Below are positions 22,890 through 35,420 of a stretch of DNA of 64,000 nucleotides, in pieces. Under the pieces are notes generated by a model. It did not search any database. It had not been told where the DNA came from and saw nothing but the letters and a program-made list of their open reading frames with translations. The first letter of the stretch is position 1. Each line of letters starts with the position of its first letter. A program made the translations under genes and the position numbers. Origin of the DNA: Nymphaea colorata (taxonomy: Eukaryota; Streptophyta; Magnoliopsida; Nymphaeales; Nymphaeaceae); NCBI RefSeq assembly GCF_008831285.2, contig NC_045142.1, positions 16,185,354-16,249,353 of the forward strand, written 5' to 3'.

Positions 22890-24546
22890 CTACCGGCTGA
22901 AGGTTTTAGTGTAGTCAATCCCTTCCTTTTGGCTATATCCTTTGGCTACTAGTCTCGCTTTATACCTTTCCAGCAAACCATCAGCCCTCCGTTTGATTTT
23001 AAAAACCCATTTACATCCTACAGCATGTTTGTCACTAGGAATAGGGACAAGACTCCAAGTTTGATTCTTGAGAAGAGCGAGATGTTCACTTTCCATAGCT
23101 TCCTTCCAATGCCTACAAGCAAGAGCTTCTTGGAGAGTATTGGGTTCGGTCTCAATAGTCAAATTCGATGTTGTAGATAGGACCAAAGGATATTTTGTAG
23201 CTGAGTGAGTTTCATAGGCAGTATAGCTAGTGTTGGGCTTAACTATACCAACTTGGGACCGAGTTGTCATGCTATGGATTCTAGTAGGCTCAATGATTGG
23301 CTCCATATTTTCAATTTGGACCCGGTCAGCATGGGAGCGAGTTATCATACTATGGGTTCTGGTAGGTCCACTGTTGGGTTCGACACTTTCAGGTTGGTCT
23401 TGGTTTTCTTGATTCTCATTTGATCTAGATTGTATCAAATCAGCTTGCTCATCATGGTTGGAGAGACTTGGTTGAGGGTTGGACGTGGCATGGTTTTCCT
23501 CATTATCACTTCTATGACCATTGGTGTCTCCCGAGTGGTTGATGTTTGGAAAAATTGGAATAAATTGAAGCGGATGTTGATCACTAGAAACAGGTTGCTC
23601 ATTGACCTCCTCTTCCTTGAAAGGGAAGGACTTTTCATTGAAAATGACGTGGCGAGAGGTAAAAATCTTTTTATTTTTAAAATTTAGGCAGTAGTAACCT
23701 TTGTGTTGAGAGGCATACCCAAGAAAAGCACATCTTTCAGATCTGAAATCAAGTTTGTGACTCGCGTAGGGTCTTAGGTGGGGATAACATTCACAACCGA
23801 GGACTTTAAGAAAGTTGTAATCTGGAATTTTTTGAAATAACTTTTCTAGAGGTGAAAGGTAATTGAGAACTTTGGTGGGCATGCAGTTGATAAGATATAT
23901 AGCAGAATTGAAAACATAAGGCCAATAATTTTTGGAAAAAATATGCATCAACAAAAATAACATAATAACGATAACCATTTGTTCCCATGATCGGAGCAGG
24001 ACCCCAAACATCAGAGTAAACAATCTCAAGAGGTTTTTGAGCTTTATAAGAAACAGCTTGAAAAGGGAGTTTATGACTCTTAGCCTTATGACATGCTTCA
24101 CATAAAGTTGAAGGGAACAAATTATCATAGCATAAATCAAAATTATTTAAGACGCGCCTAACTGTAATGAAAGCGGGATGGCCAAGTCTCCAAAGATGCT
24201 GATTCCTTGCTGTAGAACCTTCCCGGCTTGCTCCTTAACAAAACACGAGTTAGGATGAAATTCAATATAAACATCATTATCCTTACAAAATTTCTGAACA
24301 GAGAGCAAGTTCCTAGTTATATTTGGAACATGTAATATATCATTTAAAAACAGATTTCTAGTAGGCATGGATGAACCAATGTGGAGTATAGACAAACCTG
24401 TTCCATCGCCAACCTTCAGAGTGTCTTTCCCACGATAGTCTGTATGTATAGAAAGTTTGTTTATACCAGTTGTCATCCCCAATCGATGATTTTGAAGAGT
24501 TTTCAATGGCAGCATGAAACGCTTGAGGATTTGGGCTGTTGTTTTT
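22890..24546 (-). pseudogene. copia protease, integrase and N-terminal RT remnants
   Basis: Protease-side sequence (ILHVPNITRNLLSVQKFC) is present, but the catalytic DSGA is absent. The integrase zinc-finger end (CEACHKAKSHKLPF) and first core block (SDVWGP) remain, then a jump from FVDAY to the region before LINCMPTKVL removes the rest of the DDE core near 23945. Later blocks GCECYPHLRPYASHKLD and CAFLGYASQHKGYYCLN lead into the RT start WVFKIKRRADG. A one-base loss at the FSPVVK position shifts the frame at about 22897. Confidence 0.8.
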
Positions 24547-25371
24547 GACGAGATTCAAATAGGTATAGCAATTTTTGGCAACATGCCCTGTCTTCTCACA
24601 AATCTGACATATTGATCTTTCTTTGCCTTGAAAATTTCTGTTTTTGTAAACAAATCTTCCTCGACCACGATAAGTATGTTGTCGCTCATTGTGCCCCTTG
24701 AAAACATTATTTGCAGTGGGCAGAAATTCATCATCGTGACTCTTTTGATTTGCTTCTTGCATAAGAAGGAGGCCATAAAGTTCATTAAGACTAACAGGTT
24801 CCTTTCGTGTCTCCATGCTTATCTTGAAGGCAAGATACTCGGCTGGCAGACCTCTCAAAATATATAAAACCAAATCATCTTCATCTATCGGTTTAGATGC
24901 TATAGCTAATTGATGCGCTATAACCCTTACTTTCTGAAAATATGCATCCATAGACATACTGCCCTTTTTCAAATCTTGTAATTGAGACTTCAACTGCATA
25001 ACTCTTGACCGTGAATGAGCGGCGTAGGAATGTTTCAACGCATTCCAGACCTCTGCCGAGGTTTTCAATCCAATAATCTGAGCATGGACATTTTCAGATA
25101 AAGATGACTTGATCCAACAAAGAAGGATTTGATCTTGTCGCAGCCAATTGACATAGTCTTGGCTTATTTCTGTCATGCCAGATTTATATTTTTCTGGTGC
25201 GGGTCTCGTTCCATCAACGAATCCCATCGGATCACAGGACATAAGTATGGGTGTGAATTGAGATTCCCACACCAAATAATTTTCAGTGTTCAATTTTATG
25301 CCGAGAGAGAGTTGAAGATGATTTGGGTGTTGCAGCAAAAAGGAAGAAGGAGTTTCCATACCGTTGCCCAT
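24547..25371 (-). pseudogene. copia gag with CCHC zinc knuckle
   Basis: An open gag frame: LNTENYLVWESQFTPIL near the start, then WNALKHSYAAHSRSRVMQLK, LKKGSMSMDAYFQKV, LYILRGLPAEYLAF, and the nucleocapsid knuckle CQICEKTGHVAKNC (CX2CX4HX4C) at about 24570-24611. The domain itself looks intact, but it is separated from an active pol by later defects. Confidence 0.85.
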
Positions 25372-25537
25372 TTGGTTGCTGTGTGTGTTCTTGCTTTGTT
25401 TCCTCCATTGCTGTTGTATTGTTTTCTTCAAGGGTATCGCCTTCTATGGAGAGAGACATTGATCCACCTTCCATCTTGGGGAGAGACGTTGGACTGAGAG
25501 ACGTTGGACTTTTTCCATTATTCTCGTTAACACCTTC

Positions 25538-26140
25538 CTTCTCTCAGGTTAGTTGCTTCATCCTAACATCCATTTCAAGTTGCTACTAGTCGCCAAATTC
25601 TGCTTGAATTTATGGCTGTTGTTGGAACCCAACTGGAAATCTAGCTCTACAGAAAAACCAACTGCAGACATGGTCGGTTAATCCTAGTCTGTGGTTTAAC
25701 TCATAAACACCATGACATTGTTGCTACTACCTTTTTCTAAAATGGAAGTCATGGGTTCAGATTACCCTGGTTCACAACCTACAACTAAGCCAGGCCATGT
25801 CTGTCATATCAGCCAAGAGCACTCACGCCACCAAATTGTTTCCAACTAAGGATGGCTTGGCTGTTCTCCAGCTCCTGCTATATGACCCTTTGAGCCGACC
25901 CTAGATAGCTTTCCGATTCCAGTTTATGGTAGCCGGCATCGTCCAAATCGATGGCCAACCTTAAATCGATTTCACCAATGCAGCACCGGCCTTGCTCCAA
26001 ATCAAATTTAAAATGACAGCTTTGTTCGTGATCTATAAGGCCCCTTTTGATGGTAGGGAAGAATTTAACGTGGTAAATTTATCATAAAAAGAAATGCTGG
26101 AAAAAAATACAGGATGAAATTTTTACCTCTTTCAATTTAA
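25538..26140. other. Intergenic, no gene recognised
   Basis: No coding motifs. At 26037-26090 there is a partial second copy of the left end of the following MITE (TAAGGCCCCTTTTGATGG). Confidence 0.45.
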
Positions 26141-26956
26141 GGCCCAGTTTGATGACATGGAAGAATTTAACATGATAAAATTAACTGTGTTTGATGCACA
26201 TGGTAGTTTTTTGCATGGTAAAATTAACTGTCTTTGGTGCACATGGTAAAATATATGAGAGACTTTTTTCAAGACCGTTAGTAGTAGTTGTTTTTTTTGT
26301 TTTCCTCCAATTTCATGTGGGAACAAATTGGAAGATTATATTCCAAAAAACAAATTGCAGAGGCTTACACAAAATACATATCCACTTCAACATCATATCA
26401 ACTTGACCATATTCTCCAAATTCATCGAAAAGAAACCATAATAGAAACACAAAAGCAAACGAGCACCCAACTCAAGAAAAAACGAAACAACAGACATGCT
26501 TGATACATTCACAAAAAATAAAAAAATGTTTTAAACACTAATCCGAACCATGGAACATGCATAATAAACCGTAAACAAGATATCAAATAAAGCAAAAGGA
26601 AGAAGCCAAATTTCCTATTGTAAAACAAGTAATCCAAGAGGCAGTGAGACAGGAAGAGAGGAGAGGAACGAGAGAGAAGAGGCAGCGAGAGAGGACAGAA
26701 ACGAGAGACCGAGAGAGGAGAGGGGAAGAGGCGACAGAGGGGAAAGAGGAGAGAAAATGAATTTTTTTTGAGGGCCCTAAAAAAGTCTGACCTCTGAGTC
26801 GGACTTTTTTGCGAGTTAATTTTACCATCATTGTACACATTTTGCGGGTGAAGTTTTGCAACGTTTGATGCACACACCACTCACCGGGGTAAATTTCCCT
26901 TCACCATACGTTTTTCACCCGATGCACATGATTTTTCCTGTGCATCAAACAGGGTC
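26141..26956. mobile_element. PIF/Harbinger (Tourist-like) MITE
   Basis: The ends GGCCCAGTTTGATG and, reverse-complemented, GACCCTGTTTGATG match at 12 of 14. A 3-bp TAA lies on both sides (26138-26140, 26957-26959), as expected for this superfamily. Subterminal words GATGCACATGGTA recur. The middle has a GA-rich tract (26640-26755). The open frames in it are CT-rich low complexity, not a transposase. Confidence 0.7.
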
Positions 26957-26959
26957 TAA

Positions 26960-27314
26960 TGGTCAGACTTGCCCGTTTGCGTCAAAATAAGCGGCGTCAA
27001 GTTTGGAAATCCCTGTCTAAGAAACAGACAACCCCTATCGCTGTCTTCAAACTGGAGTTTGTGGCGTGCCCTCTTCCAATCTTAAAACTCATATAGTCGC
27101 GACAGTTTTAGATTCTCTTCGACCTTGCTGAAACAAGCTATGCATTTACACAACTCTATCTTGTTTAAAGTCTTGCACAAACATATAGGAGAAACAACTT
27201 GCCAAGCTTGAGAAATCTTGGACCTTGGACTGATCACCCCTGCCAAAGGTGGCAGTAACGGTCGGACCTCATGCCGATGGCAGATCCTTTCTCCTAAAAT
27301 CTATTTCAAATAAG

Positions 27315-27316
<2 letters not shown>
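26960..27316. other. Intergenic, no gene recognised
   Basis: Mixed-composition sequence with no repeat ends or coding motifs that I can identify. Confidence 0.4.

Positions 27317-27370
<54 letters not shown>
27317..27370. repeat. (TA)n microsatellite
   Basis: About 26 TA units. Confidence 0.9.
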
Positions 27371-27376
<6 letters not shown>

Positions 27377-27540
27377 TACTGCTTCGAGCAACTCCCTGTT
27401 AGCAGGAGGGGTGCGAACACCATGTCAGTTAATATATATATTTTTTAGATGCAAGGTCATGCATATCTGATTTTAAACAATGCATATACACATATCAATT
27501 ATACATTAATGAAAATTATAATAGACATGTCATTTTGACG

Positions 27541-27774
27541 GTAGCTTGATCACATAAAACTCTAATTCAAGTCAAATTCTAATTGACAATAACTTTTAAA
27601 ATCATAGATTTCAAAATAATTTTCTAAAACTAAAACCTTTTTTCATAAAAGTTTTCCAAAACCCCTAGGTCCATACATGATTGACACGTAGTCTAGAACT
27701 CACCCATGTTTTGTCTTTTAGGGTCTAGCAGAAACTGGCCCTTGAACCTACTACATGGAACACAAAAGTCTTAG
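27541..27774. repeat. Direct repeat, copy 1 (partner at 37094-37329)
   Basis: About 88% identical by eye to 37094-37329, same orientation. Both begin GTAGCTTGA and share CATAAAAGTTTTCCAAAACC and CTACTACATGGAACACAAAA. The TRIM at 27776 was inserted exactly at this copy's far edge. They may be fragments of LTRs of an outer element enclosing the gypsy relic. Confidence 0.8.
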
Positions 27775-27775
27775 A

Positions 27776-28227
27776 TGTAACACCACAAAAATTTAGTCAT
27801 GTATTGAAGATTGTGAGGAATCTTCAAGGGTTTATAAAGAGTGTTATTATATAAATGGTTGTCCTGGTTCCTAGCCTTTTTAAGGTGGAGCTGAAATTCC
27901 TAGGAGGTGGGTTGGGATCCGCCGAACTAGGGGCTCGAGCCCAGGAGTAGGTCGGGTTGTTACAGTGGTATCAGAGCCGGTTCAACACTCAAACTTAGGG
28001 TTCTACATGCATGGGCATGTGTGCCTTAAGGAGAGTGTTTTGTAACACTCAAAAAATTTAGTCTCGTATTGAAGATTGTGAAGAAGCTTCAAGGGTTTAC
28101 AAAAGGGGTTATTACATAGATGGTTGTCCCTCATTCCCCTTTTTGAGGTGGAGCCGAAACTGCTAGAGGGTGAGTTGAAATCCACCGAACGAGGGGCCCG
28201 AGCTCAAGAGTGGGTCGGGTTGTTACA
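27776..28227 (+). mobile_element. TRIM retrotransposon, two LTRs
   Basis: Same family as 10717-11441. LTRs at 27776-27964 and 28041-28227 flank a 76-bp internal region that starts with the tRNA-iMet primer site TGGTATCAGAGCC (27966-27978) and ends with a purine tract. The 5-bp target duplication TTAGA (27771-27775, 28228-28232) is perfect. It is more diverged than the other copy, mostly by C-to-T and G-to-A changes. Confidence 0.92.
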
Positions 28228-28232
28228 TTAGA

Positions 28233-29600
28233 CATAATTCATCAAGTCAACCCCTAGTAGGTCTCTCTCAATGCCCAAAAGTAAGAGTTTGTATCAAGTC
28301 CACTACTATAAACATGACCTTGCCTTAGTATACAAACTAGTCAGATTGATTTCACCTTAACTTAGACCTTAATCAAGTTGATGTTGACATGATCAACATA
28401 AAACCACAATCAGGTAAGTTCATCTTAAAGCCCTAAAATATTGCTACATAGAATTTCAAATAGAACTTTGTGAATAGATCTTAGCACCTAGACAAGCCAA
28501 TATTGAATTTTAAAACTTGAAGATTGGACCTTACTAAAATTGAATTGGATCTTGATTTGAAATATTGAAACTAGATAAGGTCTGATTATGATTTGGACCT
28601 TGACAATGATATTGGATAATATAACTTTGATCTCAGTTCTAAAAGATTTGAAGTTGGACCATAGAACCTTTAATTTCAGATATAGACCTTGAAGATTTGG
28701 ATTTTAACTATGGATTCCACATCCTCAAACTCCAGCCATCTGCTAGGAGAAATCTTGAAAAAAAAATTGATAAAACGAACTTTGGATCTCCCTTTGCAAG
28801 CTAAGAATTTAGATAATGAATTTGGATTTCAAACCATGGATTTAGTTCAAGCTTAGATTGTCTCTCAACTTGAAGCTACGTTCTATAAAAAACTGGATCT
28901 GAAATATGCTTGGCCTAGGAAGCATGCATCATGCTGGTTTAGGATCACATATGCAAAGATCAATGATGAGCTAGATGTGAATCAAGTCTTAGAGCTTTTT
29001 TGGTTCACAAATCATATTTCTAATGATCCACCTAAATTTCAAACTTGCAAATTCAGGATACTTTTACTTTTCATGTACATAGGATGAGGATGTCAATCAT
29101 TAGTTAAACTATGGAACACAAAGTCTAATCTTTGGTTTGATTACCTTGGTAAGGCACTAGAAATGATTAGACTTCATACCAACAGGTCTGGTTCAGTCTC
29201 TCAGATTTACGCATGAGAAAACGTAGATGATGTTTTGACACCAATTACACATGTTCTAGGCATAGCATGCCCTTTCTACCATGTGAAATATAGGAAACTA
29301 TTTTTTAAGCAGTTTTCTAGATGGTAGAAATTTGTCTTTTGTTCTCGATTCCATGGCCCACAAACCTAGACAAATCTCACAAACTTCTAAAAGACAAAGT
29401 TGTTCTCTTATGTTACCTTTCCAATCAGTCATACTTTGCATGTTTTGGATGTTGTTTGACCCATCAGTTAGTTGAATTATAGAGACTGGTTTTCTAAAAT
29501 CCAAATTTTGGCAGGAGTACAGACGATGAGAAAGAGCATGCTGCACTCTTGATAGTTTTACCGAGAGTTGTTTACATGACATTTTTTACTAACATGCATG
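28233..29600. other. Intergenic, no gene recognised
   Basis: AT-rich sequence with no retroelement domains. One minus-strand open frame (29298-29582) has no recognisable motif. It could be leader or flank of the neighbouring gypsy relic. Confidence 0.35.
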
Positions 29601-31180
29601 TGTTCGCATCCCCAAAATTTTTGGTTGGTTTTGGAGTGCTCTAGAAAAATGAGTTTTTGTTTGGAAATAGAAAAGAAAGAGACTCGCCCGTCAGTACGAG
29701 GGTCGACCATTCCCGGCGCCTTTACCGGGGGTAATCAACACAAGGACTATGTTTATTATTGATGCATTTCGTTTTAACTTGAACATCTCTTTGATTCTAT
29801 ATGTGGTGTAGAAAAATATTGAAAGTTTGATGTTTCAAACTTTTGAAAAGGTTTTTGAAGAGTTGCTTAAGAATGTAAAATGTTTTGGGAAAACTAGAAG
29901 GAAATCCTTGTGAATATCATTGGAAAGCTTGAAAAGTCATTTTGAAAACATTTTAGTGTTCTCTTAAGACATTAAGTAGGTTTGAGATTTTGCTCTAATT
30001 CGGTTACCACCTAGTTAGAGCTCCATCTCATCTTGCTTAAATTCTTTTAGAAATGTGTTTGTGATCATACGTGACATTAAGTGAGCGAAAATGAATGAAT
30101 GGATGCATTGATCCTATATGATTGTAAGGGAAAATCATTCATTTCTACCATAACATTCATCTAGATGCATTCCTACCATATCATACATCTAAGATTTTTG
30201 TTTTTGTAAATATCATATATATGAAGGAAATGTTTTTGAAAATGGATTGGGGTTGTAGACCATCGAACATGAATCCAATATTGAGTCATTACTTGGTTTG
30301 TGGTCTTGATTAAGTTGGCAAATGAAAAATTAAATTCTTAAATGGTAAGATATTGAAAGAATAGAAAAGATGAATGACTACATCCCAAGAGGGATATAGG
30401 GAAAGAAAAAGATCTTGAAAATCATAAAATCACATGTTTTGAAAAAGAAAGATATGTATTTGTATACATATATGAAAGCTTATGAAAATGATGTTTATAT
30501 CAAGTAGAGAAGAGAAGATCATTTTAGAAAAAGAAAGAGAAATTTTAAAATGGAATACACGTACATATATATATTTATATATACATATACAAGAGTTTAT
30601 AAAAGTATGTTAAATCATAGAAAGAGAAACAACAAAGAAAAATATTCATGTGCATGCATACGTATATAACATGTATATACACATACGTTTTCATGAATAT
30701 GAAAATCAAGGAATGATTTGAAAATAGCCGACTTTAAATTTTGATATAGGGTGGAAGGGAGCAGCTTGGACTCATGCAAGAGCCTAAGCTGAGTCTCCAA
30801 GGCCGCATTAGAGAGATTTCTTTTGAAAATGTTTTAGAGAATATGATTTATATAAAAACATAGAATGTTATGATTTAGTTTGCCACAAGGGATATATTTT
30901 TTCTACCGTTGGGTATGGAAGAAAAAAAATCATACAATAAGATACTCATTAGGGTTTCTAATGGGATGATTAAAAGGAAACTAACGCAAAATGTCATGCA
31001 AATGCATATTAACACGTACATATTCGTGAGGGTTTACTCGGGTTGGACAAGTCCCAACCTCAAAAATCAATATAAAGATAAAGAATCCTCAAATCACACT
31101 CTCATTCCCACCATACGTTTACATATAAATGAAAAACCAAACAATTATGCATGAATAATACATAGACAATATTCAAGGAA

Positions 31181-31217
<37 letters not shown>

Positions 31218-32335
31218 AAGAGAAAGATTCAACTAGGAGGGAGGACATGTAACTATGAAATGAAAGATCATCTCATTTTTCCTTGCTCCCGGTGCACTTG
31301 AGCATAACCTCTTGTCTTTAAAAAATGAGATTGAGTGCTATCTCCTTTGGCCATGGGGAGAAGAAGATGAGAAGAAAATGAGGAAAGCAAAAGAAGTCTA
31401 TATTCAAGAAAGGAAAGAGTAACAACTACAAGATTATATTTGAGAAAATGAATAACATGATTTAATCGTAGAATGAAAGATTATCTCATCTTTTCATGCT
31501 CCTGGTGCTTTCGAGTATAGTCTCTTGACTCTAAAATAGAGAGTGAAAGCTATCTCATATGACCATGAGGAGATGAAGAAGAGAAGAAAGAAAATAAAGA
31601 ATGGAGTGAGGTTTGGATTACATACCTCTAAATGAGAAAGGCTTAGAGAAAATGAATATCTTAACTTGAAGATTCTCTTGAGTGAAGCTCCAAGATGATG
31701 CCTCCAAGAGGGTTGTAACTTGCTCCAAGTTGGAGAAGAAGAGAAATAAAAAGAGGAAGAGGGAGAGAGAAAGAGCTCAAGAGAAGCCCTAAGTTTTCAT
31801 GTGAGAATACTTTAGAGTTTCTCCCAAAGGCCACTCATGCCCAAGAGGGGAGAAGTGAGAAGTGTTTATAGAGAATTTTGGAGCCAAAACCTAAAATTTG
31901 AATTTTTTTTTGTAAAAGACCAAAATAACCCTTTAAAAGGAGGTTTTTTGTCAAAAAAGAGGGGCAAATGAGTCTTGTTTACCAAAAAGATCAAAATTAC
32001 CCTCTAAAAGGAGGTTCTTTGTAAAAAATGAGGGGCAAATGGGTCTTGTTTACCAAAAAGACCAAAATTGCCCTCTAAAAGGAAGTTCTTTGTAAAAAAA
32101 GAGAGACAAATGAGTATTGTTTACCAGAAAGACCAAAATCACTCTCTAAAAGGATGCCTTTTTGTTAAAAGGAAAGGCAAATGGGTCTCAAATGCTTGAT
32201 TTGGATTTGAACTTTGGTTTTTGGATCTAATTTACATTTGGATTGTGGTTTTGGACCAATTTAGATCCAAAAATTGGGTTTTGTGTTTTTAATAAAAGAG
32301 GACATTCTTTTTTTAAAAAATTTGGGGTGATTACA
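29601..32335 (+). mobile_element. Probable Tat/Ogre-type gypsy LTR (solo or 5' LTR)
   Basis: A long non-coding block that starts TGTTCGCATCCCCAAAA and ends TTTGGGGTGATTACA, roughly inverse ends with TG..CA. The flanks GCATG and ACATG agree at 4 of 5. It has an early GAGACTCGCCCGTC block, GA-rich tracts (31185-31215, 31745-31775) and a 71-bp tandem repeat near its 3' end, features usual in long Tat/Ogre LTRs. No primer site follows it directly. Boundaries are provisional. Confidence 0.5.
31918..32200. repeat. 71-bp tandem repeat, four copies
   Basis: Copies start at 31918, 31989, 32060 and 32131, each beginning GACCAAAAT or GATCAAAAT and holding CTCTAAAAGGA and GGCAAATG. The period is exactly 71 bp each time and similarity falls in the last copy. 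Confidence 0.85.
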
Positions 32336-32939
32336 ACATGTAAACAACCATTTGTAGATGGGGGATATATATTATGAAAAACTATCTCTTAGACGTGAAG
32401 TTATGGCTTTTGTAAGTCTAATGAAAATTCTTTTTTCATTTGGACCACCCAATTGAACTGAAAAGTCCCCACATTAGTACTGAAATGAATAATAGTCCCA
32501 ATTATATCGATGGGTAAACAAAGAGAAATAGAGAGCCTCAAAGCATAAATAAACCTGAAAATGGCCAATACCATGATTATGGTATGATAACAATTCTGAC
32601 CTATTAAGGACCTCAGACTGCTTTCAAAAAACAATAGAATTCTAGGAAATGATTTTTTACTTCCTTCGATTGAGTGAAGATTTCACCTTGTCGCATTTCA
32701 TTCCCATCAAAATGTCTAATAGAGTCCACCTTCTTGTGTTTAGATGGATTCTTCAAACTCAAACAATATTTTTCCCTATGACCACATTCTCTTTGGTAAA
32801 TGTCAAGGCCAATCAATGCTTCATACCTTGCCAATCAGAGTATACCTACTACAATGGTACTTGTCATTGTACCCCATTTTCTTGTGTATGTTTCCAAACC
32901 ACTTGAATTTTGAAGCATTGTGGGCTTGAAGAATCCATC

Positions 32940-34040
32940 AGCTTAGCGGTTCAAGCCACATCGGCAGTTTGGTCCATGCAACTGCAGAAAAATGGAATCC
33001 AAAAACCATTATGCTTTGGTTTTCATGGGGTGAAATAACAATCATCCTAGACAAATTTTCTAACATCATGGAACTCCTTGAGCCGGAAGGTGATTCGAGA
33101 GGGCCGATTGAAAATCAGTTCCTCGTCAACCAAGTGAAAGTCAAAATTTTAGAGTTGATGCACATACACACTGCAAAGAGGAGTTGGCCACTTCTAGAAC
33201 AAGAAGGACACCAATTTATTCAACTGGATAGTTTCAACAAGAAGCTTTCGCAACATGTCGATCCAACCACCCTATCTAGTAATGCTTCCGACAAGTACAA
33301 AAATTCAATAATCACGTGCACGATTGGACTCATCTTCTCCCACAACATGGAGCAAAATATGAATCTCAAGATTACTCACCTCTTTACAAAGTAGGCACAC
33401 ATTAAAGTCTACCATCGGTCAATAGCCATGTTAGCTCTTGCCTTACTATAGAGAGGGCTTTTTAACTTTTCAATTGGAGATGCAAACTACATTGAACGTC
33501 TTTGCCCTATGACCTTGGTTATACATATATGTGAGATTATAATTCAACCATTTTCAAAATCTTGACAAAAGATTGTTTAGCACAGAACACTGCCAGAAAA
33601 AATGAAACAAGTGGCTGAAGAAGGCATTATATGGAATTTCTTCGATAGGCAGATCATCAAATCAAGATATACATACAACTCGGACAAAGGTTGCCTACTC
33701 CTGGGACTCCATTCCACAGTGGAATAACATCTAGAACGTTGCCTTCATCAATTTTTGTAGTGGCAAAGATAGGTCCACGAGATTAGATCCATAGGGGGTC
33801 ATCATGGAACACGAGCTAGATACTTCAAAGTGGTATGGAACATAAGCCCTATCTCAACAACGATTAGGGCATTTTGCTCATATCTACCTTGCCTTCAGTT
33901 CAGGTATGAGTCCTTCCTATGCCAAATGGTGGGAAGATACCTACCCATTAGTCACCCTTAGTTAAAGGTCAAAATTTAGTCTGGAAGCATTCTGATCGAG
34001 TTTCCAAAACAACTTTGTCTAATATTGACATTGCAATGAT
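32940..34040 (+). pseudogene. Gypsy extra ORF upstream of gag, plant-mobile-domain-like
   Basis: The open part (32969-33394) reads EKWNPKTIMLWFSWGEITI with NIMEL downstream, which resembles the start of plant mobile (aminotransferase-like) domains (xxWxPxxxxFxFxWGExTxTLEDV). Broken continuations follow to about 34020. Tat/Ogre elements often carry such an ORF before gag, which fits its position. The match is from memory of the family pattern only. Confidence 0.5.
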
Positions 34041-34062
34041 GAATCAAGCATGTTTTCATTAA

Positions 34063-35420
34063 ATGTCTCTCATCAAATCATTTTTCAAAATTTCTAAACC
34101 GCTGTCATTTTTTTCCTTCACTCAAGTGAACATCCAGTTTGTGGTGGAATCCATAAGCCAAAAGAAAGGAAGAATAGACATGGAATCTGAACAACCACTT
34201 CCTCTCGAGAAAATTGGGGAGTTATCCTCAAGTTCTAGCACTTCCTCAAAAGCTCCTGAACCCGATAAGGAGGAACATAGGAGGTTTCGCAAGTTCATGC
34301 TCAGATTTAACAAGGAGCAAGCAAAGACAAACAAAATGAAGAAGAAGAAGAAGAAAAGTAAGGAATCATCATCCAGTGACAGTGATACCTCCAATGACAC
34401 CACTACAGAAGCTAGAAGTGAAGAGGATGATAAAACCCCCAAATGGAGAATGAAAACGAGAATCTATAAAAATCAAACTCCAGGAAGTAGAGAAGAAGTT
34501 CAACATCGTTCAACTCAAAGGAAAAAATAAACACAATTTCACTTGAAAAGATTTCTAAGAAAGCTTTGAAAATGACAAGTATATCAAAAACCTACCAAAG
34601 AAATTCACCGACCAAGGGGATCCAAAAGCTCATTTGGCGATGTTCTTCGCCAAATGCTACAAATTCAAAAACAACCATCGTGCTCTTTTTCTCTATTCTC
34701 CATGAAGTCTAGAAGACATAGTAGCACTATGGTGCCAGGAACATGTCAGCCTGGTGGAACTCAAGAACTTTGACAGAATAATCAATTTGTTCATTGAATG
34801 GTTCACTCAAAACGTGGAAACTGCTCCAACAGTAACTACTTTGTGCAAATAAAGACCTGGGGAAAAGGTCAAAGACTTCATCCGAAGGTAGAGATTGGCT
34901 TGTAACAAAATGAGGGACCTGATATCTCAATCTTATGCCTTGGGATTGATAACCAAAAATCTTTCTCAACCATTCAGAAGCTTGATTTTGAATGCTCCTA
35001 TAAAGTCATTCATTGACTTAACAAAAAAGATTGAATGCATGGAAGCCAGTGTACAAAATGAAGCTTTTGATGCCATCATGCCAGCCAAACACAAGGAAGA
35101 AGCCAAAAAGAATAAGGTTCAGTATGTTCTTACCAATGTCATTGCAAGTGCAAAAAGAAAGAGAAAAACGGTTCCAATCACAAAGCTGAACCGGGCACCA
35201 ACAACAACACTAATAACAAGAACAAGCACCTAGGCTGGAGTTGTGTAGAAAGTTCACAACCTTGGAGCAGACTTGCAAAGAAATCATAGAAAACTGATAA
35301 AAAGGGACACATTATGATTGCTTCTAATGGGGAGAAATAAAATCAGTTCTGCAAGTTTCATTGGGCACCAGGACACGTCACTGAAGATTGCCTCGTACTT
35401 AAAAATATAATACAAGATAA
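34063..35420 (+). pseudogene. Ty3/gypsy gag remnant with zinc knuckle
   Basis: The opening 155-codon frame (34063-34530) is Lys/Glu/Ser-rich. Then, with stops, come the gag core blocks GDPKAHLAMFFAKCYKF, LEDIVALWCQEHV, FIEWFTQNVE and RLACNKMRDLISQSYALGL. A nucleocapsid-like CKFHWAPGHVTEDC lies at 35349-35390. The block order is that of gypsy gag; there are at least three stops. Confidence 0.75.

Larger units (their letters stand above)
21238..25532 (-). mobile_element. Ty1/copia retrotransposon, internally deleted, with truncated 5' LTR
   Basis: A perfect 5-bp target duplication CCTTC (21233-21237, 25533-25537) bounds the element. The 3' LTR is 21238-21628 (391 bp). The 5' LTR is only 25389-25532 (144 bp), nearly identical to the matching part of the 3' LTR. 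It joins straight to the gag leader, so the rest of the 5' LTR and the primer site are gone. A polypurine-like GACGAGGGA precedes the 3' LTR. The integrase core and the protease active-site motif are also missing, explaining the 4.3-kb length. Near-identity of the LTR parts suggests a recent insertion. Confidence 0.92.

Noticed and set aside
26509-26880. Two overlapping minus-strand frames of about 100-120 codons
   Set aside because: CT-rich low complexity inside a MITE; no transposase motif.
34122-34442. Minus-strand frame rich in Ser/Leu/Phe
   Set aside because: Antisense shadow of the Lys/Ser-rich gag start.
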